A stretch of 64,000 nucleotides of DNA from SLFH01 sp050486265 (GTDB taxonomy: Bacteria; Planctomycetota; Phycisphaerae; Phycisphaerales; UBA1924): positions 43,781 through 107,780 of the forward strand of contig JBJHCY010000009.1 in assembly GCA_050486265.1 (NCBI GenBank), in the 5' to 3' direction. Both the position numbers and the translations under genes were made by a program. Shown in pieces: positions 24,606 through 32,583 of this stretch. The notes under the pieces are model-generated. The model was not told where the DNA came from and made no database searches. It saw only the letters and a list, made by a program, of their open reading frames with translations. Numbering within the stretch: the first letter of the stretch is position 1; the number at the start of each line of letters is the position of its first letter.

Positions 24606-25736
24606 TCAGCCCGCCGCGGCCCCAGCCTTCAGCGGCACCCTGAAGTTTACCTCGGGGAAGCTGTGCTCCATCTCCGCCATCGCCCGGGTCCGCCAGAGGC
24701 CCACCCAGTGCTTCGGCGCCACCTCGTGCAGCAGGTAGTCCCCCGCGGGGCCGGACCGGGCCGAGATGTCCGCCGGCGGGTCGTGCCAGGGCCACCACGG
24801 GCGGACGCCCCGATCGCCCCCGGGCAGCCGCCGGAACTGCGCCTCGTCCTCGACGATCTCGCGAATGGTCACGAGGCGGTCGCGCCGCTCGGCCATCTTC
24901 GGGATGCTCGCCAGCAGCCCGCGTGTGTAGGGGTGCATGGGGTTGTCGAACAGCTCGAACACCGGCGCGTACTCGACCACGCGCCCCGCGTACATCACGC
25001 AGACCACATCGGCGTTCTCCGCCACCACGCCAAGATCGTGGGTGATGAGCATGATCGCCATGTCGCGCGTGCGCTTGAGCTCCTTGAGCAACTCGAGGAT
25101 CTGCGCCTGGATCGTCACATCCAGCGCCGTCGTCGGCTCGTCGGCCAGCAGGAGGCGGGGCTGGCACGCGAGCGCCATCGCGATCATCACGCGCTGGCGC
25201 ATCCCGCCGGAGAACTGGTGCGGGTACGCCTTGATCCGATCCTCGACCTCGGGGATGCCGACGGCGCGCATGGAGTCCATCGCGATCTGGACGGCCTCGG
25301 CGTGCGTGACCTGCTGGTGCAGCAGGATCGCCTCGAGGATCTGGTCGCCCACGGAGTAGACCGGGTTGAGGCTGGTCATCGGCTCCTGGAAGATCATCGC
25401 GATCTCGTTGCCGCGGATCTGGCGGATGCTTTTGTCGTCCAGCGTGGTCAGGTTGACCCGTCCCCAGCCGAGCTCTTCTGATGTCCGGAAGTGGATCGCG
25501 CCGCGGTCGAACCGCCCCGGGGGCCTGGGGATCAGCTGCAGCGAGCTCATCGCCGTCACGCTCTTGCCGCAGCCCGACTCCCCCACCACCGCGAGGGTCT
25601 GGTTGGGGAAGATCGTCATGCGGACACCGTCGACCGCCTGGATACGCGGGCCCGAGCCGTTGTCGAAGCTCACGGCGAGATCGTCGACCGTCAGCAGCGG
25701 CTTCTCGGCTTCCGGTGGCGGCTGTTGCATACCCAT
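24606..25736 (-). CDS. Oligopeptide/dipeptide ABC transporter ATPase (OppD/DppD type)
   Basis: Cytoplasmic ATPase, 376 residues. Walker A GESGCGKSV near residue 55, Q-loop IFQEPMTSLNP, signature FSGGMRQRVMIAMAL, Walker B LLLADEPTTALD, switch ITHDLG. The C-terminal oligopeptide-family extension MHPYTRGLLASIPKM is present and is followed by an unusual tail of about 70 residues. Starts at ATG 25736, overlapping the permease stop. It is the only ATPase in this operon; the OppF-type partner is missing, so it must homodimerise or pair with a distant gene. Confidence 0.93.
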   Translation of the reverse strand: MGMQQPPPEAEKPLLTVDDLAVSFDNGSGPRIQAVDGVRMTIFPNQTLAVVGESGCGKSVTAMSSLQLIPRPPGRFDRGAIHFRTSEELGWGRVNLTTLDDKSIRQIRGNEIAMIFQEPMTSLNPVYSVGDQILEAILLHQQVTHAEAVQIAMDSMRAVGIPEVEDRIKAYPHQFSGGMRQRVMIAMALACQPRLLLADEPTTALDVTIQAQILELLKELKRTRDMAIMLITHDLGVVAENADVVCVMYAGRVVEYAPVFELFDNPMHPYTRGLLASIPKMAERRDRLVTIREIVEDEAQFRRLPGGDRGVRPWWPWHDPPADISARSGPAGDYLLHEVAPKHWVGLWRTRAMAEMEHSFPEVNFRVPLKAGAAAG

Positions 25737-27232
25737 CAGACTCTGGCCTTCTTGAGTTTGGGATCGATCGCGTCGCGCATCGTCTCGCCGATCAGGTTGT
25801 ACGCGAGCACCGTCAGGAAAATCGCGGCGCCGGGGAAGATCGCAAGCCACCACTGGAACGAGCCAGACTCGTCGCTGGCGGCACGCAGCAGTTTGCCCCA
25901 GCTCGCCTGGTCGGCCGGGCCGAGGCCCAGGAAGCTCAGGATCGCCTCGATCAGGATCGCCGCGGCGATCGCGAACGACGCGTCGACCAAGACCGGCGTC
26001 ACGCCGTTGGGCAGCATGTGCTTGAAGAGGATCGACCGCAGGGGCAGGCCCGCGGCCTTGGCCGACTGCACAAAGTCCTGGTTGCGCAGCTTGAGGAACT
26101 CGGCGCGCGTGAAGCGAGCAGCGCCCGTCCATGTGAAACACCCGATGATGATCATCATCACATAGATGTTCCGCGGGAGCACGCCCGCCGCGACGATCAG
26201 CAGGAACAGAACCGGGATGGCCATGAAGACCTCGACCACCCGGAAGAGCAGGATGTCCACCCACCCGCCGAAGTAGCCCATCAACGCGCCGATCGTCACG
26301 CCGATCACCACCGCGATCGAGGTCGAGACCAGCCCGATCGAGATCGACAGCCGTGAGGCGTGCATCATCTGGCTGAGCACATCGCGTCCGCCGCTGTCGG
26401 TGCCGAGAATGAAGCGGAAGCCCCCCTCCTCGTCACTCTGCTCGGCCTCAGCGACGGTCGTCCCCGGAGCCTGGAAGAACCACGAGGTGCTGCTCTGGTT
26501 CGGGCTGAAGGGCACAAGGGTGTAGACAGCGTCCTTCGCTATCCCGTCCTCGAGCATGTAGCTGTACTCGAAGGTCTGGAGCGGCTGGCTCCACTTCATC
26601 GCCAGCACGCCCCCCGAGAGCGTCGCCCCCAGCAGCACGCAGAGCAGCTTCGTCTTGAGCGACTCGATGGTCGGCAGCAGGAAGAAGAACGCGCCCGCGA
26701 GGGCGGCGCACGCGGTCGATCCGACCAGCGTGTACAGCGCCCGGTTGCCCTCGCTCCGGACAGCCCGAGCCCACTCGCCGCGGTCGGGCGAGCCGATGTA
26801 GCTCGTCAGCATCGACGCGAAGACGATCGCCAGCAGCGCCTGCAGCGTGATCAGGATCAGATACCACACGCGATGGACACGCTTGGGCCCCATGGGCAGC
26901 GCCGTCCAGACCAGCCCGAAACTGCCGAGAACCAGCAGCACCACATCGGTCTGCGTCAGGAACTCGAAGAGCGGCCAGACGCGTTTGAACGAGCCGTCCT
27001 CGGCCATCTGCAGCATCGTGATCGGGTGCCCGCTGGCGAGCACCGGCGCGTACACCGCAAAGAACGCGACGATCGCCACCCACGCGAGCCCGAAAATGGC
27101 CCTGGGACGCCGGACCACATACGACCACGCCTCGGCCCAGAAACCCCTGGCGGGCTGGTGCCCGATGCCCTGGGCGAGCTGCACGCCTGTCACTGAGCCC
27201 ATCGGCTGCGGTTGATCGGAGCCCGAAGTCAT
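25736..27232 (-). CDS. Peptide ABC permease, OppC/DppC type, with extra N-terminal membrane domain
   Basis: A 498-residue permease; family members are about 300. The C-terminal part is standard: GTDSGGRDVLSQMMHASRLSISIG, the EAA loop KAAGLPLRSILFKHMLPNG and the end DAIDPKLKKARV. Between the first membrane segment (FGLAWVAIVAFFAVYAP) and the standard core lie about 220 extra residues with four more hydrophobic segments (such as VWYLILITLQALLAIVFAS and LLCVLLGATLSGGVLAM) and a periplasmic part. What the extra domain does is unknown. Overlaps both neighbours by four bases. Confidence 0.88.
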   Translation of the reverse strand: MTSGSDQPQPMGSVTGVQLAQGIGHQPARGFWAEAWSYVVRRPRAIFGLAWVAIVAFFAVYAPVLASGHPITMLQMAEDGSFKRVWPLFEFLTQTDVVLLVLGSFGLVWTALPMGPKRVHRVWYLILITLQALLAIVFASMLTSYIGSPDRGEWARAVRSEGNRALYTLVGSTACAALAGAFFFLLPTIESLKTKLLCVLLGATLSGGVLAMKWSQPLQTFEYSYMLEDGIAKDAVYTLVPFSPNQSSTSWFFQAPGTTVAEAEQSDEEGGFRFILGTDSGGRDVLSQMMHASRLSISIGLVSTSIAVVIGVTIGALMGYFGGWVDILLFRVVEVFMAIPVLFLLIVAAGVLPRNIYVMMIIIGCFTWTGAARFTRAEFLKLRNQDFVQSAKAAGLPLRSILFKHMLPNGVTPVLVDASFAIAAAILIEAILSFLGLGPADQASWGKLLRAASDESGSFQWWLAIFPGAAIFLTVLAYNLIGETMRDAIDPKLKKARV

Positions 27233-28755
27233 GAGTAGGTAATCCTCGGATCGGCCATGGCGTACAACATGTCGGCAAGGAGCAGCGCTCCGATGTTCAC
27301 GGCCGAGATGATCGCCGTCGTCGCAAGGATCACCTCGCGGTCGCGCTGGTAGATCGCGTCGAGCGTCAGGCGCCCCATCCCGTTGATCGAAAAGATCGTC
27401 TCGATCACCACAGAGCCCGACAGCATCGCCGGGAAAATCGAGACAAACATCGTGATCAGGGGCAGCAGGCTGTTGCGGAAGACATGGCGGAAGATGATGT
27501 GGCCGGACTGCACGCCCTTGGCCTTGGCGGTGCGGACATAGTCAGCGTTGAAGTTGTCGAGCATCGCGGCGCGCGTCTGCTTGCTGAGCACCGCGAACCC
27601 GCCGTAGACGAGGCAGGCCACCGGCAGGCAGAGATGCCAGAGCGCGTCGAGCAGGTACCCCCGCGTCCACTCCCCGTCGACGACCGAGGGCAGGAAGGGC
27701 ATCCGCTCTGCGCCCGAGGAGTGCAGCCCCGCGGTCGGGAACCAGCCGAGGTAGTCGTTGCTGGAGAGGAACCCGATCGCCAGAACCCCCGCCAGCGGGA
27801 TCGGGAACGACCAGAGCGCTACGAACAGCGCCCCCATCCCCGTGTCCAGCGTCGTGCCCTGGCGAGTCGCCGCGAGGATGCCCGAGGGCACCGCGATCGC
27901 GTAGATCAGCACCGACGCGATGATGTTCAGCAGCAGCGTGATCGGGAGCGCCTCGCCGATGAGCTGCGAGACCGGGCGGCTGCTGCTGAAGCTCCGCCCC
28001 AAATCCGGCGGCGCCAGCGCGACGCCTCCGATCCCGATCCCCTCCTGCGGGTACGGGCGGGCGTTCATCGCGTTGATGAATCTCGCGCGGTGGCTCCGGG
28101 CGCTCCCGTACGCGTCGAGCATCTGCGCCGCCAGCCGCTCGACCTCCGGCGCACGCTCATGCGTCGGATCGAACTCGATCGAACGCAGCCGGTCGGAGCG
28201 CACCGTGCCGTCGGCCCGCACCGCCCGCCCATGGCCGGTCGCCCGGAGATAGCCCGCAAGCTCCTGCTGAAACATGGCCCGGGAGGAGACATACCGCGCC
28301 CTGGCTTGGGCGAACGCCGCCGACACACGCCGGAACGCGCGGTCTCGGTCATCGTCCAAAGACTCCCGCGAGCGGAGCGCCTCGGGCAGTTCCTCAGGCT
28401 CGGGGATCTGCAGCTCATCGGTGAACCAGCGCCACACCAGAGGCGTGTCGAGCTGGCGGGGCCGCCGAACACGCTCCCCGTCGGGCTGCACCAGCGCCCG
28501 GTTGCCGATCTTCACAGGGCTGATCTGCGAGAGCCAGCGGAGATACTGCACCGGCACCGGGTCGTCCAGCCCGTAGCGATCGTTGAGGTACGCCTCCTGG
28601 ATCGCGCGGCTGGTCGCCTCCATCTGGCCGCCCGCGGCCCGCAGCCCCGCGCCGATCCCGCCCGGGCTGAGCGCCACGAGCATGAACACGACGAAGGTGA
28701 TCCCGATCAGCGTCGGAATCATCAGCAGCAGGCGCCTGATCAGATACGAGACCAT
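27229..28755 (-). CDS. Peptide ABC permease, OppB/DppB type, with large periplasmic insert
   Basis: A 508-residue permease; typical OppB is 306-340. It begins with the standard MVSYLIRRLLLMIPTLIGITFVVFMLVALSPGG. The usual short segment before the core is expanded to about 200 mostly charged residues outside the membrane (QISPVKIGNRALVQPDGERV, many Arg/Glu helices). The core then shows SRPVSQLIGEALPITLLLNI, the EAA loop TAKAKGVQSGHIIFRHVFRNSLLP and the C-terminal ADPRITYS. Such an insert may dock the anchored binding protein. ATGA overlap with the next permease. Confidence 0.9.
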   Translation of the reverse strand: MVSYLIRRLLLMIPTLIGITFVVFMLVALSPGGIGAGLRAAGGQMEATSRAIQEAYLNDRYGLDDPVPVQYLRWLSQISPVKIGNRALVQPDGERVRRPRQLDTPLVWRWFTDELQIPEPEELPEALRSRESLDDDRDRAFRRVSAAFAQARARYVSSRAMFQQELAGYLRATGHGRAVRADGTVRSDRLRSIEFDPTHERAPEVERLAAQMLDAYGSARSHRARFINAMNARPYPQEGIGIGGVALAPPDLGRSFSSSRPVSQLIGEALPITLLLNIIASVLIYAIAVPSGILAATRQGTTLDTGMGALFVALWSFPIPLAGVLAIGFLSSNDYLGWFPTAGLHSSGAERMPFLPSVVDGEWTRGYLLDALWHLCLPVACLVYGGFAVLSKQTRAAMLDNFNADYVRTAKAKGVQSGHIIFRHVFRNSLLPLITMFVSIFPAMLSGSVVIETIFSINGMGRLTLDAIYQRDREVILATTAIISAVNIGALLLADMLYAMADPRITYS

Positions 28756-28832
28756 GTGCTCAGCCCTTCCGGCAGCGGCGCCGAACGGGACGGGCGAAAC
28801 ACCCGCCGCCGGACACCCCGGTGGTTAGTCGC

Positions 28833-30866
28833 TCAGAACCCCGGATCGGGCGAGAAGAAGAACTCACGCACCTCGAACCCCGAGGGGTAGGTGTGCACAT
28901 TCTTGAACTTCTTGTTGACGAAGTAGGTCCAGGGCGGAGAGAACAGGAAGGTGTAGGGCTGCTCCTCGTGGACCACGCGGTGGAACTCGTGCCAGACCTT
29001 CATCCGTTCATCGAAATCGAGCGTTCTGCGGGCTTTGTCGATGAAGTAGTCCGCCTCCTCGTTGGCCCACTGGATGAAGTTGTCGCCCTGATCGGCGATC
29101 GACGCGGAGTGGTAGATCTGGCGCTGGTCGCTCTCGGGGCCGCTGGCCGACCACGCGAAGGTGATCGCGTCGAAGTCGCGGTTGTTGAGGATCTGCGTCA
29201 CGATCGACCACTCGAACGGACGCGGCTCGACGCGGATGCCCAGCCTCGCCCCCTGATTGCGCACATAGTTGACCATCCGCTCGTACGCCTCAGAGCCGGA
29301 GGGGTACGCCAGCTCGAAGACAAACTGGTCGCCGTTCTCGTTGGTCAGCAGCGTCTGGCCCGGACGACGCGTCCAGCCCGCCTCGGCGAGCAACCGCCGC
29401 GCCTTGTCGAGGTCGTAAGGCCACGCCTCGATGTCGGGGTTGCGGACAGGAGAGATGTTCGTCTGGGGGCCGGTGGCGACCTCGCCGATGCCGGCCCTGA
29501 TGTTCCGGATCATCAGCTCGCGGTCGAGCATGTGCGTCATCGCAAGGCGGACGCGCCGGTCGTGGAAGGGCGTCAGACGCTCGCCCCGACGCTCCCCGCA
29601 CTGCCACGCGATGAACGCGTAGCCCGAACGCATGTTCAGCCATTCGAGGCTGTGATGACGCCGCTTCCAGTCCTCTCGGTCGCGGTGGTTGACGAACTGC
29701 TCGGAGGTGGCGCGGAGGATGTGCGCCTCCTCGTTGGTGTAGGCCACCAGCGCCGCCGCCGGGTCGTTGATGCTCTTGAACCGGAGCCTCGCCACCGGCG
29801 GGAGCGCCGGGCCCCAGTACGCCTCGTTACGAACCAGCACGAAGTCCGTGCCGGGGCGCCACTGGTTGTCGGGGTCGACCACCTCCAGACGGAACGCGCC
29901 GGAGCCGAGCAGCAGGCCCGTCGCCTGGTTGAACTGCGAGGGCGTGAACCGCTCATAAAAGTGCTTGGGCAGAATGTACTGCGCCAGGGCCGCGCCCTCG
30001 TTGGAGTACAGCGGCTCGCGGAACTCGAACTCAACGACATGCTCCGAGATCGCCCGAATGCTGGTGATCCCGTCGGTGATCGAGCGGACGCGGTCGGCCT
30101 CGATCTGCGGGTTCTTGATGATGTCGTTCCAGGTAAACTCGACATCCGCAGCAGTCACCGGCACGCCGTCGCTGAAGCGGGCGTCCTCCCACAGCTTGAC
30201 CCGAAGCCACATCCCGTCGGGGTCGTACTGCCACGCCTCGGCAAGCACGCCGCGATTGTCGAGCGTCTCGGGGTCGACTCGCGCCAGCGTGTCGAAAATG
30301 TGGTCGGTGATGTATCGGCTGTAGACATCCTGCGAGACGAAGGGCATCACCTTCGCCCAGCGGGTGGTGTAGATCTCGCCCAGCTCGCCACCCATCCGGA
30401 ACGCCTCGTGGTCGGCCGGGTCGTTGACGAAGTCGTCCCGCTCCTGCCAGCGGATCTTCACACCTTCGCGGGCCCAAGACTCGTCACGCGTCGCGGTCGC
30501 CGCCTGCTGCTGACCCGCCTGATCGCCGGTTTGCGGCTGGGGCTGCTGCCGGGGCACGAACCCCACGCCCGAAGGCTGCTCGCCGGGCTGCTGCGTGCCA
30601 ACCTGCGCTCCGCCGGGACCTGTGAACACATTGACCACCACCGGCTGGTGCCGGTCCTGGGGCGTCTCGGCCGCCGCGGGGCTCCCGCGTCGCATCTGAC
30701 GCTCCAGCGAAGCGATCTGCGATTCCACACCCCCGACCGCCGCCTCAACGGTCCGCACCCGGTCGAACACCCGGTCCTGCTGGATCAGCGAGAACCAGAC
30801 GCTCAGGCCCACAAGGGCCACGAGCACGAACAGCAGGAAGTCCTTCAGCCCGAATTTGTTCTGCAT
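28833..30866 (-). CDS. Membrane-anchored oligopeptide-binding protein (SBP family 5)
   Basis: A 677-residue extracytoplasmic solute-binding protein. Instead of a lipobox it has an uncleaved-looking membrane anchor (residues 8-28, FLLFVLVALVGLSVWFSLIQQ), a short coiled coil (VRTVEAAVGGVESQIASLERQ), and a Gln/Pro-rich linker. The family 5 fold follows: YITDHIFDTLARVDPETLDNRGVLAEAW, FSDGVPVTAADVEFTWNDII, VRLAMTHMLDRELMI and the C-terminal YTFLFSPPWTYFVNKKFKN. Planctomycete and other large-cell-plan bacteria often use such anchors. Sits between the two groups of permease genes. Confidence 0.9.
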   Translation of the reverse strand: MQNKFGLKDFLLFVLVALVGLSVWFSLIQQDRVFDRVRTVEAAVGGVESQIASLERQMRRGSPAAAETPQDRHQPVVVNVFTGPGGAQVGTQQPGEQPSGVGFVPRQQPQPQTGDQAGQQQAATATRDESWAREGVKIRWQERDDFVNDPADHEAFRMGGELGEIYTTRWAKVMPFVSQDVYSRYITDHIFDTLARVDPETLDNRGVLAEAWQYDPDGMWLRVKLWEDARFSDGVPVTAADVEFTWNDIIKNPQIEADRVRSITDGITSIRAISEHVVEFEFREPLYSNEGAALAQYILPKHFYERFTPSQFNQATGLLLGSGAFRLEVVDPDNQWRPGTDFVLVRNEAYWGPALPPVARLRFKSINDPAAALVAYTNEEAHILRATSEQFVNHRDREDWKRRHHSLEWLNMRSGYAFIAWQCGERRGERLTPFHDRRVRLAMTHMLDRELMIRNIRAGIGEVATGPQTNISPVRNPDIEAWPYDLDKARRLLAEAGWTRRPGQTLLTNENGDQFVFELAYPSGSEAYERMVNYVRNQGARLGIRVEPRPFEWSIVTQILNNRDFDAITFAWSASGPESDQRQIYHSASIADQGDNFIQWANEEADYFIDKARRTLDFDERMKVWHEFHRVVHEEQPYTFLFSPPWTYFVNKKFKNVHTYPSGFEVREFFFSPDPGF

Positions 30867-30932
30867 GATCGTCGCGGCCGCGAGCGGCCTGCTCCTCAGT
30901 AAACTCCGGTCAGCACCCCAAACCCGCCAACT

Positions 30933-32207
30933 CTACCGTCTCGAACGCTTCGGATCGAACGCCTCCCGAAGCCCCTCGCCAACGAAATTCACCGCCAGCA
31001 GCGTCGTACCCAATAACAGGCAGGGAAACAGCAGCAGCCACCAGTCCGACTTGTGCGTGTTCAACTCGCCAAGACCCTCCGCGGCCAGGTTCCCCCAACT
31101 CGGAAGCGGCGGGCGGACCCCGATCCCCAGAAAGCTCAGGAAGCTCTCCTGCAGGATCGCCTGAGGCACCGCCAATGTCGCATAGACGACGATCGGGCCC
31201 ACCAGGTTCGGCATCAGATGCCGCAAATACACCCGATGCGTCGGCGCGCCCATCGCACGCGCCGCCTCCACAAACGGCTGGTTCTTCAGGCTCAGCACCT
31301 GCCCGCGAACCACGCGGGCCAGCGTCAGCCAGCTCACCGCCCCGATCGCCACCAGCAGCGCCATCACATCCACCGCGCGCCGCCACGCCTCGGGAAGATC
31401 TCCCGTCCCGTACCGATCCAGCGCCCGCTCGCGCAACGCCTCGGCCAGCTCCTCCTTGTTCGCGCCGGGGGGAGCCTGCTCGAGCTCCCGCTCCACATAA
31501 GCGACTCGGATCTCCGTGATTCGCTCGATCCGCGAGCCCGTCCAGTTCTCCACCGCCGCGTCCACCGCGACCGCCAGCAGCACCACCAGCAGGATGTACG
31601 GCAGGCCGTACAGAATGTCGACGATCCGCATCATGAACGCGTCGGCCTTGCCCCCCAGATACCCCGCCAGCGCGCCGTAGAGCGTCCCGATAAAGACACT
31701 GATCAACGCCGCGGCGATCCCGATCGAGAGCGAGATCCCGCCCCCGGCCAACACCCGCAGAAACAGGCTCCGCCCCAGCGCGTCGGTCCCGAGGAAGTAG
31801 TGCAGCGGTCGGCCCCGCGTCGGCCAGTGCCGTCGCAGCTCACGCCCGACCTCACCGTCGACCGTCCTGGTCACCTCTTCCAGCTCGACGCCGTACTCCG
31901 CGGCGATCCGCTGTCGCTCCTCGGTCGGGACCAGCGCGTTGAGCCTGATCCGCTCGTCCTCGGGCCTCGGCCACCAGATCGGGCTCAGGCGGGCCTGCTG
32001 GGTGTCACCGGCGTTGTAGCGGGCGACATTCTGCTTCGTCCCGTCCGGGCCCGTCGCCCGCCCCAGCGTCCAGGGCATCGTGCAGACGCACAGCAGGAAC
32101 ATCAGGGCGATGAAGACCAGCCCGACCACGCCCGCCGGGCTCCGCGTCAGCGGGTTGTCCTTCGCCCTGGGGGCGGCCTGCAGAGATGGGGGCGCGGTCT
32201 CGCTCAC
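30933..32207 (-). CDS. Peptide ABC permease, second OppC type
   Basis: A 424-residue permease and first gene of the operon. It has the OppC N-terminus (NPLTRSPAGVVGLVFIALMFLLC), a periplasmic insert of about 100 residues with RHWPTRGRPLHYFLGTDALGRSLFLRVLAGG leading into the core, the EAA region RAMGAPTHRVYLRHLMPNLVGP, and the end VGEGLREAFDPKRSRR. A second OppC besides the gene at 25736-27232 is unusual. The start is uncertain: I take GTG 32207 (VSETAPPSL); a TTG at 32264 is possible. Neither has a good ribosome site. Confidence 0.87.
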   Translation of the reverse strand: MSETAPPSLQAAPRAKDNPLTRSPAGVVGLVFIALMFLLCVCTMPWTLGRATGPDGTKQNVARYNAGDTQQARLSPIWWPRPEDERIRLNALVPTEERQRIAAEYGVELEEVTRTVDGEVGRELRRHWPTRGRPLHYFLGTDALGRSLFLRVLAGGGISLSIGIAAALISVFIGTLYGALAGYLGGKADAFMMRIVDILYGLPYILLVVLLAVAVDAAVENWTGSRIERITEIRVAYVERELEQAPPGANKEELAEALRERALDRYGTGDLPEAWRRAVDVMALLVAIGAVSWLTLARVVRGQVLSLKNQPFVEAARAMGAPTHRVYLRHLMPNLVGPIVVYATLAVPQAILQESFLSFLGIGVRPPLPSWGNLAAEGLGELNTHKSDWWLLLFPCLLLGTTLLAVNFVGEGLREAFDPKRSRR

Positions 32208-32583
32208 GGGCCCGACACCATACCCGAAGCTCGAACGCCTCGCCGGAGCAACCGGAGCCGCCAAATACGATCACATGCCGTATAAACATTGCGTGCATGC
32301 AAGAATCTGCGACCTCGCCACAACCACCCGCGATCCGCAATAAACTACGCAGATTCACTCACTACACCACGGAAGATCGGTTCACCGACCACTCCGTATT
32401 GGACCGTAATTCGAAGAATTGGTGTTTGTGCCCCTTTACAATCGCATGAAGATGTGCAACATTACTCCATCGCGACACCCGCCCCGGCGGTGTCGCCCCT
32501 GACAGCCTCCTCTCCCCTCGTGATTGGCCCGCCGGGATTCGTTCCGGCGGGCCAACTTCTTTGAGGCCACAACCGGCGTCGGA
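32208..32583. other. 376-base intergenic region, AT-richer than its surroundings
   Basis: Separates the start of the peptide transporter operon from the end of hrpA. Its middle (32265-32460) is visibly less GC-rich than the rest of the window and should hold the transporter promoter. Two hairpins lie near the hrpA end: GCGACACC/GGTGTCGC around 32470-32496 and the stronger one at 32526-32553. No gene is convincing. Confidence 0.6.
32526..32560. terminator. Hairpin terminator candidate downstream of hrpA
   Basis: Perfect ten-base stem GGCCCGCCGG/CCGGCGGGCC with an eight-base loop, 30 bases past the hrpA stop. The T-rich flank (AACTTCTTT) is on the plus side; the minus side reads AATCACG, so termination of hrpA would be rho-independent only weakly. 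Confidence 0.55.

Noticed and set aside
32289..32564. Possible 91-residue gene in the AT-richer intergenic region
   Set aside because: No ribosome site, no motif, and it runs into a hairpin; composition looks random.
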